Numbered from the stretch's first letter, positions 1 to 8,732 are shown. The stretch is 64,000 bases of DNA from Rhizobacter sp. AJA081-3 (GCF_017795745.1 NZ_CP059067.1:4154001-4218000), one strand, 5' to 3'. The notes: generated by a model not told the origin, from the sequence alone. Program-made: numbers and translations.

Positions 1-111
1 GGCATGAGCTTGTTCCTCGGTGCCGACACCGGCCTCGGTCCGCTGTACTTCGGCCTGACCTACGCGCCGCGCGGTTCCACCGGCCTGTACCTGTTCGTGG
101 GCCGGCCCTGA
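1..111 (+). CDS. C-terminal fragment of a patatin-like phospholipase / surface-antigen (BamA-like) protein
   Basis: The gene enters from the left edge and ends at a TGA, leaving the last 36 residues. The visible tail has alternating hydrophobic and glycine residues with short stretches such as LGPLYFGLTYA and LYLFVGRP. This resembles the final beta-strands of an outer-membrane barrel. In Burkholderiales, patatin-like phospholipases with a C-terminal surface-antigen barrel end in a very similar way, with an aromatic or small hydrophobic C-terminus. The family assignment rests on this short tail only. The gene converges on the minus-strand hydrolase that starts eight bases later. Confidence 0.45.
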   Translation, partial: GMSLFLGADTGLGPLYFGLTYAPRGSTGLYLFVGRP

Positions 112-118
112 TCGGTAG

Positions 119-1021
119 TCAGCTGGACAGCACCCTGTCGATCTCCTGTGCCACCAGCGACGGCCGCTCGTGGACGATCCAGTGCGTGGCCCCGGGCACA
201 CGCACCAGGCGCATGTCGGGCACGTAGGCTTCCAGGCCGTCGAGCAGCGCCGGCGGCAGCGCCGTGTCGGCCTCGGCCCAGATCACCAGCGTGGGCACGC
301 GCACCGTCAGCATCTCGGGCGGCAACTGCAGGCTCATGATCGTGTCGTCCGCTGTGAGCGGCGGGCGCAGCGGCGACGCACGGTAGTAGTTGCAGCCCCC
401 GGTGAGCCCCCGACGCCACACTTCGCGGTAGCGCTCGCGCACCGCCTCGGTGAGCCAGCCGCCGCCCGGATGGGCAGGATCGGTCGCGCCCATGCGCTCG
501 AAGAAGGTCCACAACCGGGCGAAGTCGTTCTCCGCCAGCAGCTTCTCGGCGTCAGGGCGGCAGAGGAAGTTCATGTAGGCACTGGACGCCTGCTGCTGAG
601 CGTTGTCTCGCAGTTCACGCAGGAAGGTGGCCGGGTGCGGCGAGTTGACGATCACCAGCCGCTCGATCGATTCCGGGTGCTGGGCCGCCAGGCCCCAGGC
701 CAGCGCACCGCCCCAGTCGTGCGCGATCAGCGCCGCGGCGCGGCCGCCCTGCTGCTCGATCAGCGCGCGGATGTCGCCGACCAGGTGCTTGGCGCGGTAC
801 GACTGCGCATCGGCGGGCGCCGACGACCGCTCGTATCCGCGCAGGTTCGGCGCGATGCAGCGGTAGCGCGGCGCGAAATGTTCGAGCATCCCGTCCCAGA
901 CGAAGGCCGCCTCCGGAAATCCGTGGAGGAACATCAGCAGCGGGGCGCCAATCGGGCCGGCCGCGCGGCAGCTCAGCTCGATGCCGCCGGGCAGCGTCGC
1001 GGTGAAGGTCTCGATCGTCAT
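119..1021 (-). CDS. alpha/beta hydrolase, epoxide-hydrolase/dehalogenase-like
   Basis: This is a 300-residue alpha/beta-hydrolase fold protein. The oxyanion motif HGFPE lies at residues 33-37. The nucleophile elbow reads AHDWGG with Asp102 in the nucleophile position, as in epoxide hydrolases and haloalkane dehalogenases, whereas esterases carry Ser. A catalytic His lies near residue 280 (ATHW), and the likely acid is in the AEAD segment. A cap-domain NYYRASP stretch resembles the tyrosine-bearing lid of epoxide hydrolases. Its ATG overlaps the engB stop (ATGA), so the two are probably co-translated. The substrate cannot be read from sequence; a fluoroacetate-dehalogenase-type activity is possible. 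Confidence 0.85.
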   Translation of the reverse strand: MTIETFTATLPGGIELSCRAAGPIGAPLLMFLHGFPEAAFVWDGMLEHFAPRYRCIAPNLRGYERSSAPADAQSYRAKHLVGDIRALIEQQGGRAAALIAHDWGGALAWGLAAQHPESIERLVIVNSPHPATFLRELRDNAQQQASSAYMNFLCRPDAEKLLAENDFARLWTFFERMGATDPAHPGGGWLTEAVRERYREVWRRGLTGGCNYYRASPLRPPLTADDTIMSLQLPPEMLTVRVPTLVIWAEADTALPPALLDGLEAYVPDMRLVRVPGATHWIVHERPSLVAQEIDRVLSS

Positions 1022-1758
1022 GCCGCCGGCTCCGCGGCGGGGCGCAGCGACGCCACCCAGGAGCGCAGCACCACGGCCGTGTCGTCGACGCCCCGCTTGT
1101 TCAGCGCGGAGAACAGTGTCACGCCGATGTCGGATTCTTCGGTGCTGATGCCCGCCAGCGTGTCGCGTGCCTGCTGCAGGGCCCGATCGCTATCGCGCCG
1201 GTTCAGCTTGTCGGCCTTGGTCAGCAGCACCAGCAGCTTGACGGAGCCGTTGACCAGCCGCGGCCCGACGAAGTCGAGCAATTGCAGGTCGAGGTCGGTG
1301 AAACCCAGGCGCGGATCGACCATCAGCACCACGCCGGCGAGGCTTCGCCGCACGTCGAGATAGTCGGCCATCACCTTCTGCCAGCGCTGCTTGTCGGTGC
1401 GTGAGACGGCCGCGTAGCCATAGCCCGGCAGGTCGGCGAACAGCGCATCGGCCGCGTCGCGCGGGCCGAGCTCGAACAGGTTGATGTGCTGGGTGCGCCC
1501 CGGCGTCTTGGACGCGAACGCGAGCCGCTTCTGCTGGGTCAGCGTGTTGATCGCGGTGGACTTGCCTGCATTCGATCGGCCCACGAAGGCGATCTCCGGC
1601 AGTTCGCTCTGGGGCAACTGGTCGAGCCGGCTCGCCGTGGTGAGGAAGCGAGCAGTATGGGTCCAGGCCATGGCCCGTCGCGCCTGCGCGGCGTGGTCGG
1701 AAGCCGTGGCGGATGCGGCACTCGAGGCCGTGTTGTCAGTGGTTTTGGGGTCGGCCAT
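1018..1758 (-). CDS. engB: ribosome-biogenesis GTPase YihA/YsxC (EngB)
   Basis: EngB is an essential GTPase needed for assembly of the large ribosomal subunit. The P-loop GRSNAGKS is at about residues 60-67. It is followed by a G2 threonine in KTPGRTQH, G3 DLPGYG, G4 TKAD and a G5-like SALNKRG. The chosen ATG gives 246 residues, with a low-complexity Ala/Ser-rich N-terminal extension of about 30 residues. An internal Met at residue 30 would give the more usual family length. It lies back to back with the cytochrome c4 gene, an arrangement common in Burkholderiales. Its stop overlaps the hydrolase start. Confidence 0.95.
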   Translation of the reverse strand: MADPKTTDNTASSAASATASDHAAQARRAMAWTHTARFLTTASRLDQLPQSELPEIAFVGRSNAGKSTAINTLTQQKRLAFASKTPGRTQHINLFELGPRDAADALFADLPGYGYAAVSRTDKQRWQKVMADYLDVRRSLAGVVLMVDPRLGFTDLDLQLLDFVGPRLVNGSVKLLVLLTKADKLNRRDSDRALQQARDTLAGISTEESDIGVTLFSALNKRGVDDTAVVLRSWVASLRPAAEPAA

Positions 1759-1818
1759 GAGTCTTCCAGATTGACCATTGTAAAATCTTCGGGTTTTGCA
1801 CGAGAGAACCTTTCCGAC
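1759..1818. promoter_or_regulatory. divergent promoter region engB / cytochrome c4
   Basis: This 60-bp gap separates two divergent genes and is distinctly AT-richer than its flanks. A TACAAT hexamer reads toward engB (complement of 1777-1782) and a TAAAAT hexamer reads toward the cytochrome gene (1781-1786). Both resemble sigma-70 -10 boxes. No convincing -35 match is present for either. This is prediction only. Confidence 0.35.
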
Positions 1819-2460
1819 ATGAACGCTTCCGCTGCCTTGTTGTCCTGCCTGATGTCCGGCCTCCTGGCCGCCACCCTGGCCGCTCCGGCCGCGGCGGCGG
1901 ACGCTGCAGCGCCCGCCAAGGCCGATCCTGCCAAGGGCCAGGCCACGGCCACCGCCGTGTGCGGCGCCTGCCACACCTTCGACGGATCGCGTGGCAGCCC
2001 GGCCAATCCGATCCTTCAAGGTCAGCACCCGGAATACCTGGTGAAGCAACTCGCCGAGTTCAAAGCCGGCAAACGTGCCAACGCGGTCATGCAGGGCATG
2101 GCAGCGACGCTGCCCACCGAGGCCGACATGAAGAACGTCGCCGCCTTCTACGCCAGCAAGATCGCCAAGCCGGGGTTCGCGAAGAACAAGGCCACGGTCG
2201 CCCTGGGCGAGAAGATCTACCGCGGCGGCGTGGCCGAGCGCAAGGTTCCGGCCTGCTCCGGCTGCCACGGCCCGTCCGGTTCGGGCATCCCGGCGCAGTA
2301 CCCGCGACTGGCCGGCCAGCATGCCGACTACACCGAGGCCCAACTGCTCGCCTTCCGCGGCGGCGTTCGCAAGAACAGCGCCCAGATGACCGGCGTCGCC
2401 GCCGGCATGACCGATGGCGAGATCAAGGCGGTTTCCGACTACATCGCCGGCCTGCGCTGA
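1819..2460 (+). CDS. periplasmic diheme cytochrome c4
   Basis: The protein has 213 residues with a hydrophobic N-terminal signal (about residues 5-28, Ala-rich cleavage region). Two CxxCH heme sites, CGACH (48-52) and CSGCH (146-150), sit in two homologous halves of about 95 residues each. Methionines follow in each half (GMAATLP; TGVAAGM) as candidate axial ligands. This is the cytochrome c4 architecture. The protein is a soluble or membrane-attached periplasmic electron carrier that usually feeds terminal oxidases. It is monocistronic, reads away from engB, and is followed by a strong terminator. Confidence 0.92.
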   Translation: MNASAALLSCLMSGLLAATLAAPAAAADAAAPAKADPAKGQATATAVCGACHTFDGSRGSPANPILQGQHPEYLVKQLAEFKAGKRANAVMQGMAATLPTEADMKNVAAFYASKIAKPGFAKNKATVALGEKIYRGGVAERKVPACSGCHGPSGSGIPAQYPRLAGQHADYTEAQLLAFRGGVRKNSAQMTGVAAGMTDGEIKAVSDYIAGLR

Positions 2461-2480
2461 ACTGCGCGGAGAGCCCCCGG

Positions 2481-2510
2481 AGGCCGGCTTCGTGCCGGCC
2501 TTCTGCTTTT
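2481..2510 (+). terminator. Rho-independent terminator after cytochrome c4
   Basis: A perfect 8-bp stem (AGGCCGGC/GCCGGCCT) with a TTCGT loop begins 20 bases after the cytochrome stop and is followed by a T-rich run (TTCTGCTTTT). Confidence 0.8.
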
Positions 2511-2569
2511 CGGGCCGTGCATCGACGGTGAGCGTCGTATAGTGCATCGACGCCAGACGGGGTTCCGCC

Positions 2570-2905
2570 ATGCCTTATGTTCGACGTAACGCCGACGGAC
2601 GGGTCGACAGCCTGCACCGCAGCGCCACCGAGTCCGCCGAGTTCCTGCCCGACGACCATCCGGACGTGCAGGCCTTCGTCGGCAATGCCCCTGGCGCGAG
2701 TGAAGACTTCTCGCGTCTCGACGCCGATTTCGTGCGGGTGATCGAGGACGTGATCGACACCCTGATCGTCAAGAACGTCCTGAACATCACCGATCTGCCC
2801 GAACAGGCGCAGGCCAAGCTGTTCGCGCGCAAGAGCTTCCGCGAGCGGGTGTCCAAGAGCTCGCTTCGCCTGTTCGAGCCGACGGATTTCGGCGACGTGA
2901 TCTGA
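2570..2905 (+). CDS. conserved small Burkholderiales protein of unknown function
   Basis: This 111-residue acidic, soluble protein begins MPYVRRNADG. It has no signal peptide, membrane segment or recognised catalytic motif. Similar proteins of about 110 residues occur in many Burkholderiales and are often labelled 'tryptophan synthase subunit beta-like', although nothing here resembles TrpB. The conserved core appears to be the helix-rich LDADFVRVIEDVIDTLI and ITDLPEQAQAKLFARKSFR segments. The latter resembles the short regulatory helices found in small electron-transfer-associated proteins. It lies between two redox genes (cytochrome c4 and msrPQ), a weak functional hint. Confidence 0.75.
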   Translation: MPYVRRNADGRVDSLHRSATESAEFLPDDHPDVQAFVGNAPGASEDFSRLDADFVRVIEDVIDTLIVKNVLNITDLPEQAQAKLFARKSFRERVSKSSLRLFEPTDFGDVI

Positions 2906-2986
2906 TCGGCGCTGGCGGCTTGTAAGGCGCATGCCGCGCCGACGACCGAGCATCACACCCCCACGCCGATTCACCAGGATCCGACC

Positions 2987-3979
2987 ATGCATTACCTGAA
3001 GGACCGCGGCTTCACGCACGCCCACGCGGGCGACATCACGCCGCGCGAAGTCTACGAAGGCCGGCGCGCCGTGCTGCGCAATATGGCTGCGGGCGCGGCG
3101 GGCGTGGCACTGGCTGGATGGGCCGGCCGCGACGCGCTGGCGCAAGTGGCCCGCCCCGGCAAGCTCGGCGCACTGCCCGGTGCGCGCAGTGCCGTGGCCG
3201 GCGCGCTGACGATGGAAAAGCTCACGCCCTATGGCGACGCGACGAGCTACAACAACTTCTACGAGTTCGGCACGGACAAGGCGGACCCGGCGCGCGCCGC
3301 CGGGACGCTCAAGCCGCGGCCCTGGACGGTCGCCGTCGAAGGCGAAGTGAAGAAGCCCAAGATGTACGACCTCGACGAACTGCTCAAGCTCGCGCCGATG
3401 GAAGAGCGCATCTACCGGCTGCGTTGCGTCGAGGGCTGGTCGATGGTGATCCCCTGGGTCGGCTATTCGCTGGCCGAACTGATCAAGCGTGTCGAGCCCA
3501 CCGGCAACGCCAAGTACGTCGAGTTCGTCACGCTTGCAGACAAGGCACAGATGCCGGGCCTTCGCTCGTCGGTGCTCGACTGGCCCTATGTCGAAGGCCT
3601 GCGCCTGGACGAGGCGATGCACCCGCTGACACTGCTCACCTTCGGCCTGTACGGCGAAGTTCTGCCCAACCAGAACGGAGCGCCGGTGCGCACGGTCGTG
3701 CCCTGGAAGTACGGCTTCAAGAGCGGCAAGTCGATCGTGAAGATCCGCTTCGTCGAGAAGGAGCCGCGCACGGCCTGGGTGAAAGCGGCCTCGCAGGAGT
3801 ACGGCTTCTTCTCGAACGTCAACCCGGCCGTGGACCATCCGCGCTGGAGCCAGGCGACCGAGCGGCGCATCGGCGAAGACGGCCTGTTCCAGAAGAAGCG
3901 CCCGACGCTGATGTTCAACGGCTACGAAGCGCAGGTGGGCCAGTTGTACGCCGGCATGGACCTGAAGAAGAACTACTGA
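2987..3979 (+). CDS. msrP: protein-methionine-sulfoxide reductase catalytic subunit MsrP (YedY)
   Basis: MsrP is a periplasmic molybdenum-cofactor enzyme of the sulfite-oxidase fold. It reduces methionine sulfoxide in envelope proteins, taking electrons from MsrQ. The 330-residue protein has a twin-arginine signal (RR at 26-27, then a hydrophobic run ending near ALA-Q). The sulfite-oxidase core carries the molybdenum-ligating Cys147 in RLRCVEGWS. Further YedY signatures are [18 protein letters not shown] and PWKYGFKS. msrQ follows after four bases, so the two form an operon. Confidence 0.94.
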   Translation: MHYLKDRGFTHAHAGDITPREVYEGRRAVLRNMAAGAAGVALAGWAGRDALAQVARPGKLGALPGARSAVAGALTMEKLTPYGDATSYNNFYEFGTDKADPARAAGTLKPRPWTVAVEGEVKKPKMYDLDELLKLAPMEERIYRLRCVEGWSMVIPWVGYSLAELIKRVEPTGNAKYVEFVTLADKAQMPGLRSSVLDWPYVEGLRLDEAMHPLTLLTFGLYGEVLPNQNGAPVRTVVPWKYGFKSGKSIVKIRFVEKEPRTAWVKAASQEYGFFSNVNPAVDHPRWSQATERRIGEDGLFQKKRPTLMFNGYEAQVGQLYAGMDLKKNY

Positions 3980-3983
3980 GGTC

Positions 3984-4643
3984 ATGTCCGCCGTGATGAA
4001 CTCGCCGACGGCTGCGCCGCTTCGCCCCGCCCGGCCGAAGCTCCTGCATCCGGCGGCCAAGCCCTTGCTTTTCGCGGCCAGCCTGTTGCCCTTCGCCTGG
4101 CTGCTCAACGCCGCTGTGATGAACCAGCTCGGCGCCAACCCGGCCGAGGCGCTGATCCGTGCCACCGGCGACTGGACGCTGCGCTTCCTGTGCATCGTGC
4201 TGGCCGTGACGCCGTTGCGGCAGTGGACGAAGCAGCCGGCCCTGGCGCGCTTCCGGCGCATGCTGGGCCTCTTCGTGTTCTTCTACGCCGTGCTGCATTT
4301 CCTCGCCTACGCCTGGCTCGACATGGGGTTCGACGTGGCGGCGATCGCCCGCGACATTCCCAAACGCCCGTTCGCGCTGGTGGGTTTCCTCGCGCTGCTG
4401 CTGCTCGTGCCTTTGGCGGCGACTTCATTCAACCAGGCCATCAAGGCGCTGGGCGCATCGCGCTGGCAGGCGCTGCACAAGAGCATCTACGTCATCGTGC
4501 TGCTCGGGCTGCTGCACTTCTTCTGGATGCGCGCGGCGAAGAACAACTTCGCCGAGGTGGCGGTGTATGCCGCTGTGATCGCGGCCTTGCTCGGCTGGCG
4601 TGCGCGCAACGCGTGGCGCACGCGGCGTGCCTCAGTTGGCTGA
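3984..4643 (+). CDS. msrQ: heme-binding membrane subunit MsrQ (YedZ)
   Basis: MsrQ is the inner-membrane b-heme protein that passes quinol-derived electrons to MsrP. The 219-residue protein shows about six hydrophobic helices. Family-typical histidines lie in the ferric-reductase-like helices (VLHFLAY, ALHKSIY, GLLHFFWMR). An N-terminal Pro/Arg-rich cytosolic tail of about 25 residues precedes the first helix. The start is four bases after msrP. Its 3' end overlaps the convergent mlaB by 12 bp. Confidence 0.92.
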   Translation: MSAVMNSPTAAPLRPARPKLLHPAAKPLLFAASLLPFAWLLNAAVMNQLGANPAEALIRATGDWTLRFLCIVLAVTPLRQWTKQPALARFRRMLGLFVFFYAVLHFLAYAWLDMGFDVAAIARDIPKRPFALVGFLALLLLVPLAATSFNQAIKALGASRWQALHKSIYVIVLLGLLHFFWMRAAKNNFAEVAVYAAVIAALLGWRARNAWRTRRASVG

Positions 4644-4931
4644 CGGGTCCGGTTCGACAGGCGCCGCAGCGAACAGCAGGTCGGCCACGCCGTAGAGCTT
4701 GGCCAGCGAGGCGAGCTTTTCGGGCGGGTTGCGCACGCTGAAAGCGCGACCCCAGGCCTGGGCCAGCCGCCGGCACTCGAGCAGCACCGCCAGCGCCGAG
4801 GTATCGCACTGCTGCAGCGGCGAGGCATCGATGACGACTTCGCCATGCTGCTCGCCCTGCAGCGCCTGCGACAGCAGGCGCTGCGTGTCGCGCGACTCGC
4901 GCAGCGTGATCGAGGCGGGCAGCAGGAGCAT
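4632..4931 (-). CDS. mlaB: STAS-domain protein MlaB
   Basis: MlaB is a cytosolic STAS protein that binds MlaF and stabilises the MlaFEDB transporter. The 99-residue protein starts MLLLPASITLRES and has the STAS core (VVIDASPLQQCDTSALAVLLE), with the Asp/Ser region on the predicted helix-alpha1 face. It is the last gene of the mla operon, 11 bases after mlaC, matching the order mlaFEDACB. A longer in-frame extension upstream would run through mlaC and is rejected. Confidence 0.83.
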   Translation of the reverse strand: MLLLPASITLRESRDTQRLLSQALQGEQHGEVVIDASPLQQCDTSALAVLLECRRLAQAWGRAFSVRNPPEKLASLAKLYGVADLLFAAAPVEPDPSAN

Positions 4932-4942
4932 GGTTTCCAGCC

Positions 4943-5581
4943 TCAGGACTTGGTGCCGCCGTTGCCGCCGGCTGCCTTGTTGCGCTCGACCAGCTTGGCG
5001 ATCAGGCCGTCGATGCCGTTGGCGCCGATCTCCTGCGCGAAGCTGCTGGTGTAGTTCTGCACCAGCCACACGCCGAGCACGTTGACGTCGTAGATCTTCC
5101 AGCCGTCGTCGCGCTTCTCGAGGCGGTAGTCGAGCTGGATCGGATCACCTTTGCCGCGCACCTCGGTCTTGACGACGACATCCTTGTCGTCGGGGCCTGC
5201 GCGCATCGGCTTGAGCTGCACGGTCTGGTCCTTCACCTGCGCCAGCGCGCCACTGTAGGTGCGCACCAGCAGCGTCTTGAACTCTTCCTGCAGGCGCTTC
5301 TGCTGCTCCGGCGTGGCCTGGCGCCAGTAGCGGCCGACGGCTGACGCTGTCATGCGCTGGAAGTTCACGTAGGGCATGACCTTGGCATCGACCAGCGCGA
5401 TGACCTTCTGCACATCGCCTGCCTGGATCGACTTGTCGGCCTTCACCGCATCGAGCACGTCGGTGGAGACTTCCTTGATCAGCTGGTCCGGCGCCTTGAC
5501 AGCATCGGCGGCCTGCGCCGTGCCGACGCCCCACAGCAGCGCCGCCGCGGCCAGCCAGGAGGTGATTCGATTCGAGAACAT
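4943..5581 (-). CDS. mlaC: periplasmic phospholipid shuttle MlaC
   Basis: MlaC carries phospholipid between the MlaA complex in the outer membrane and the MlaD ring. The 212-residue protein has a Sec signal peptide with the sequence ending TAQA-AD. The Tol_Tol_Ttg2 domain follows, with the hallmark stretches MPYVNFQRMTASAVG, RYWRQATPEQQ and RGKGDPIQLDYRLE. The ATG at the MFSNR start is preferred over one eight codons upstream because the signal peptide then has normal geometry. It lies downstream of mlaA after a 108-bp gap and upstream of mlaB. Confidence 0.94.
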   Translation of the reverse strand: MFSNRITSWLAAAALLWGVGTAQAADAVKAPDQLIKEVSTDVLDAVKADKSIQAGDVQKVIALVDAKVMPYVNFQRMTASAVGRYWRQATPEQQKRLQEEFKTLLVRTYSGALAQVKDQTVQLKPMRAGPDDKDVVVKTEVRGKGDPIQLDYRLEKRDDGWKIYDVNVLGVWLVQNYTSSFAQEIGANGIDGLIAKLVERNKAAGGNGGTKS

Positions 5582-5689
5582 GTGATTCCTTTCATGAGGC
5601 GCCATGTTGGCGGCCCCCGTCTTGAGAGATCGAACGAGCCACTTGGTTCAGCGCCTTACCATCCGTTAACGTCAAACAGGCCCCGCGGT

Positions 5690-6448
5690 TCACTTCGCCA
5701 CCGGCGACGAAGCGGAAGGTTCGGGATCCAGTGGGTTGTCAGGCGGCGGCTCGTTGCCGTCGAACACCAGGCTGCGGCGGCGTTGCAGGTAGGCATCGCG
5801 AAGGAAGCTGTACTTGTCGAGGGCGATGTCGTCGAGCACACGGCTCGCACCCAGCAGATTGGATCGGGTGTTGATGATCTGCAGCGCAGTCAGGCTGTAG
5901 ACGGACGAACCATCCTTGAAGAGAGAGGCCGGCGACGCCGCGCGGTCCAGCGGCAGCGCGAACGAGTCGCGCACGGACGACGGGCCGAGCAGCGGCCACA
6001 CGATGTAGGCGCCGGTGCCGAAGCCCCAGTGGCCAAGCGTCTGCCCGAAGTCCTCGTACTGGTGGTCGATGCCCATCTCGCTGGCCACGTCGAGCACGCC
6101 GAGCAGGCCGAACACGGTGTTGGTGCCGAAACGGATGATGTCCTGGAAGCCGGCCGCGCCCTTGCCCTGCAGGAAATTGTTGACCGCCGACCAGGCGTCC
6201 GCGACGTTGCCGAAGAAGTTGTCGACGCCGCGCCGTACCGGCTGCGGCACCACGTTGGAATAGACGGTCGCCACCGGCTTGAGCACATGCTCGTCCAGGC
6301 CCTCGTTGAAGGCGAAGACCTTTCGGTTCCAGTTTTCCCAGGGGTCGAGCTTGTCACCCGCGCTGCTGCGCGCCTCGCGCAGCGTCGCGCAGCCGCCCAG
6401 CAGGGCGGCCACGCACACCAGCGCCAGGAGCGCCGGCCGCGATCTCAC
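5690..6448 (-). CDS. mlaA: outer-membrane lipoprotein MlaA (VacJ)
   Basis: MlaA removes mislocalised phospholipid from the outer leaflet of the outer membrane. This 252-residue lipoprotein has a lipobox LLGGC at about residue 20. The family signatures are DPWENWNRKVFAFNE, RRGVDNFFGN, FGTNTVFGLLG and EDFGQTLGHWG. The C-terminal tail is Pro/Ser-rich, as often seen in betaproteobacteria. Translation appears to start at a GTG that overlaps the mlaD stop (GTGA). mlaA is embedded in the operon here, whereas in E. coli it is unlinked. Confidence 0.95.
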   Translation of the reverse strand: MRSRPALLALVCVAALLGGCATLREARSSAGDKLDPWENWNRKVFAFNEGLDEHVLKPVATVYSNVVPQPVRRGVDNFFGNVADAWSAVNNFLQGKGAAGFQDIIRFGTNTVFGLLGVLDVASEMGIDHQYEDFGQTLGHWGFGTGAYIVWPLLGPSSVRDSFALPLDRAASPASLFKDGSSVYSLTALQIINTRSNLLGASRVLDDIALDKYSFLRDAYLQRRRSLVFDGNEPPPDNPLDPEPSASSPVAK

Positions 6449-6936
6449 TTCTTGGCCCCCGCCGGTGCGGCCGCCGTGCCCGCATCGGCCGCCTTGTTGA
6501 ACAGGAACTGGCTGATCAGGCTTTCCAGCACCACAGCCGACTGCGTCTGCGTGATGGTGTCGCCTGATGCAAGGGTCTTCTCTTCGGCGCCCGGCTCCAG
6601 GCCCACGTACTGGTCGCCCAGCAAACCGGAGGTGAGGATGCGCGCCGACGAGTCCTTCGGGAACAGCACGCCGCGATCGAGTTCGAGCCGGACGACACCC
6701 TGGTAGGTCTTGGCGTCCAGCGTGATCGAGGCGACCCGGCCCACCGTCACGCCTGCACTGCGCACCGGAGCGCGCACCTTCAGGCCGCCGATGTTGTCGA
6801 ACTTGGCCACCAGCGGATAACTGTCGCCGCCGCCGAAGCTGGCCAGGTTGGCCGCCTTGAGGGCGAGGAACACCAGCCCGACGATGCCCAGCAGGACGAA
6901 CAGTCCGACCAGGGTTTCGATGCCTTTCTTGCCCAT
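6445..6936 (-). CDS. mlaD: MCE-domain substrate-binding protein MlaD
   Basis: MlaD forms the periplasmic hexameric ring of the MlaFEDB complex. The 163-residue protein has one N-terminal membrane helix (about residues 9-28), the MCE domain (YPLVAKFDNIGGLKVRAPVR, VTVGRVASI, TSGLLGDQYVGLEPG) and an Ala-rich tail. Its size and single MCE domain match MlaD and not multi-MCE proteins such as PqiB. It lies 19 bases downstream of mlaE and its stop overlaps the mlaA start. Confidence 0.95.
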   Translation of the reverse strand: MGKKGIETLVGLFVLLGIVGLVFLALKAANLASFGGGDSYPLVAKFDNIGGLKVRAPVRSAGVTVGRVASITLDAKTYQGVVRLELDRGVLFPKDSSARILTSGLLGDQYVGLEPGAEEKTLASGDTITQTQSAVVLESLISQFLFNKAADAGTAAAPAGAKK

Positions 6937-6955
6937 ACCGCGTTTCCCTTTCGAT

Positions 6956-7735
6956 CTACGGCGTCGAGAACATCAGCGCCGTGAGGATGAAGTCCATGCC
7001 CAGGATGGCCAGCGAAGACATGACCACCGTGCGGGTGGTCGCATAGGCCACCCCTTCCGGCGTGGCATCGGTCTCGTGGCCCTGGTAGAGCGCCACGAAC
7101 GAGCAGATCACGCCGAACACGGCGCTCTTGACGATGCCGTTGCCCACGTCGCGCCAGACATCGACGCGGCTTTGCATGATCGACCAGAAGTTGCCCTGGT
7201 CGACGCCGATGAGCAGCACCGCCACCACATAGGCACCGAGGATACCGATGGCCGAGAAGAGGATGGCCAGGATGGGCATCGACACCATGCCGGCGAGGAA
7301 GCGCGGTGCGAGCACGCGCTCCTTCGGATCGATGGCCATCATCTCCATGGCAGCGAGCTGTTCGCCCGCCTTCATCAGGCCGATCTCGGCAGTCAGCGAG
7401 GTGCCGGCACGCCCGGCGAACAGCAGCCCCGTCACCACCGGCCCGAGCTCGCGCACCAGCGCGAGGTTGACGATCAGCCCGAGCGATTCGGCCGCACCGT
7501 AGGTCACCAGCGCGTAGTACATCTGCAGCGCCAGCACGAATCCGACGGCCAGGCCCGAGGCCAGGATGATGATCAGCGAGCGGTTGCCGATCGCATGGAT
7601 CTGCACCACCACCAGGCCGAAGCGGCGCAGCGAAGCGGGAATCGCGCGCAGCAGGTCGAGGAAGAAGAAGGCGGCGTGCCCGAACGCGCGGAACACCTCC
7701 AGCGTGCGTGCGCCCAGCGTGCTCAGCAGCGTCAT
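6956..7735 (-). CDS. mlaE: phospholipid ABC transporter permease MlaE
   Basis: MlaE is the inner-membrane permease of the Mla transporter. The 259-residue protein has five to six hydrophobic helices and strong MlaE/YrbE signatures: LVRELGPVVTGLLFAGRAG, TAEIGLMKAGEQLAAMEMM and FWSIMQSRVDV. The ATG (MTLLSTLG) overlaps the mlaF stop as ATGA, indicating coupled translation of ATPase and permease. Confidence 0.95.
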   Translation of the reverse strand: MTLLSTLGARTLEVFRAFGHAAFFFLDLLRAIPASLRRFGLVVVQIHAIGNRSLIIILASGLAVGFVLALQMYYALVTYGAAESLGLIVNLALVRELGPVVTGLLFAGRAGTSLTAEIGLMKAGEQLAAMEMMAIDPKERVLAPRFLAGMVSMPILAILFSAIGILGAYVVAVLLIGVDQGNFWSIMQSRVDVWRDVGNGIVKSAVFGVICSFVALYQGHETDATPEGVAYATTRTVVMSSLAILGMDFILTALMFSTP

Positions 7736-8574
7736 GCCGTGCTCCCCGCGTTGACGCCGAAGTCCTCGGCCAGCGGCCGCGCCGGGTAGTGGAACTTGAC
7801 CGGGCCGTCGGGCTCGCCGCGAACGAACTGCCGCACTTCGGGGTCGGTCGAAGCCATCAGCTCGGCCGGCGTGCCTTGCGCGACGATGCGTCCGCCGTTG
7901 GCCAGCAGCACGACGTGGTCGCTGATCGCCATGCATTCAGGCACGTCGTGCGAGATCACCAGCGAGGTCGAGCCGGTTACGTCGTTGAGCGTGCGGATCA
8001 GGTTGGCGGCCACGCCCATCGAGATCAGGTCCAGCCCGGCGAAAGGCTCGTCGTACATGATCAGTTCGGGGTCGAGCGCGATGGCGCGCGCCAGCGCCAC
8101 GCGCCGCGCCATGCCGCCCGACACCTCGGAGATGCGCAGCGCCGCGGCGCCGCGCAAGCCGACGGCGTTGAGCTTCATCAGCACGATGTCGCGGATCATC
8201 GACTCCTTCAGGTCGGTCTGCTCGCGCAGCGGGAAAGCCACGTTGTCGAACACCGAAAGGTCGGTGAACAGCGCACCGAACTGGAACAGAACGCCCATGC
8301 GCCGGCGCAGCCGGAAGAGCAGTTCGCGGTCCTGTGCGTCGACGAGTTCACCGTCGAACTTCACGCTGCCCGAATTGGCCCCATGCACGCCGCCGATCAG
8401 GCGCAGCAGGGTCGTCTTGCCGCAACCCGAGCTGCCCAGGATGGACGTGACCTTGCCGCGCTGGAAGCGCAGCGACACGTCACTGAGGATGGTGCGGCTT
8501 GCGTCGTACCCGAACGTGACGTGCTCGATCTCGATCAGGGTATCGGCGCTCGCGGTCTGGGGTTCACTCGGCAT
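7732..8574 (-). CDS. mlaF: phospholipid ABC transporter ATPase MlaF
   Basis: MlaF is the cytosolic ATPase of the Mla complex. In the 280-residue protein, Walker A reads GSSGCGKTT, the signature VSGGMARR, Walker B LIMYDEPFAGLD, and the switch His lies in SLVISHDV. These are typical of MlaF, including the Q-loop VLFQFGALFTDLSV. I chose the start MPSEPQTAS, which leaves about 20 residues before the first beta-strand. Longer in-frame starts read through a repeat-like leader. It is the first gene of the operon mlaF-E-D-A-C-B. Confidence 0.95.
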   Translation of the reverse strand: MPSEPQTASADTLIEIEHVTFGYDASRTILSDVSLRFQRGKVTSILGSSGCGKTTLLRLIGGVHGANSGSVKFDGELVDAQDRELLFRLRRRMGVLFQFGALFTDLSVFDNVAFPLREQTDLKESMIRDIVLMKLNAVGLRGAAALRISEVSGGMARRVALARAIALDPELIMYDEPFAGLDLISMGVAANLIRTLNDVTGSTSLVISHDVPECMAISDHVVLLANGGRIVAQGTPAELMASTDPEVRQFVRGEPDGPVKFHYPARPLAEDFGVNAGSTA

Positions 8575-8732
8575 GGCGCTGGTGCTGTTCTTGTCTGCCT
8601 CGGCCACCGGTGTGCGAGCGGAGTGGCGTCCAGGGCGGGCGGATTGTCGCATGGCCTTTCCAGCCCCTGCAGGGGGAAACCCGGATACGTCTCGTGACGT
8701 CTCGTCACGGCTGATTTCGACACTGCGCTTCG
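8575..8732. other. 158-bp spacer mutM-mlaF with palindrome and short direct repeat
   Basis: This gap precedes the mla operon (minus strand) and follows mutM. It contains a perfect palindrome CCCCTGCAGGGG (8664-8675) and a 9-bp direct repeat ACGTCTCGT (8687-8695 and 8697-8705). Either could be a hairpin or operator in the mlaF leader, but I cannot identify a promoter with confidence. Confidence 0.35.
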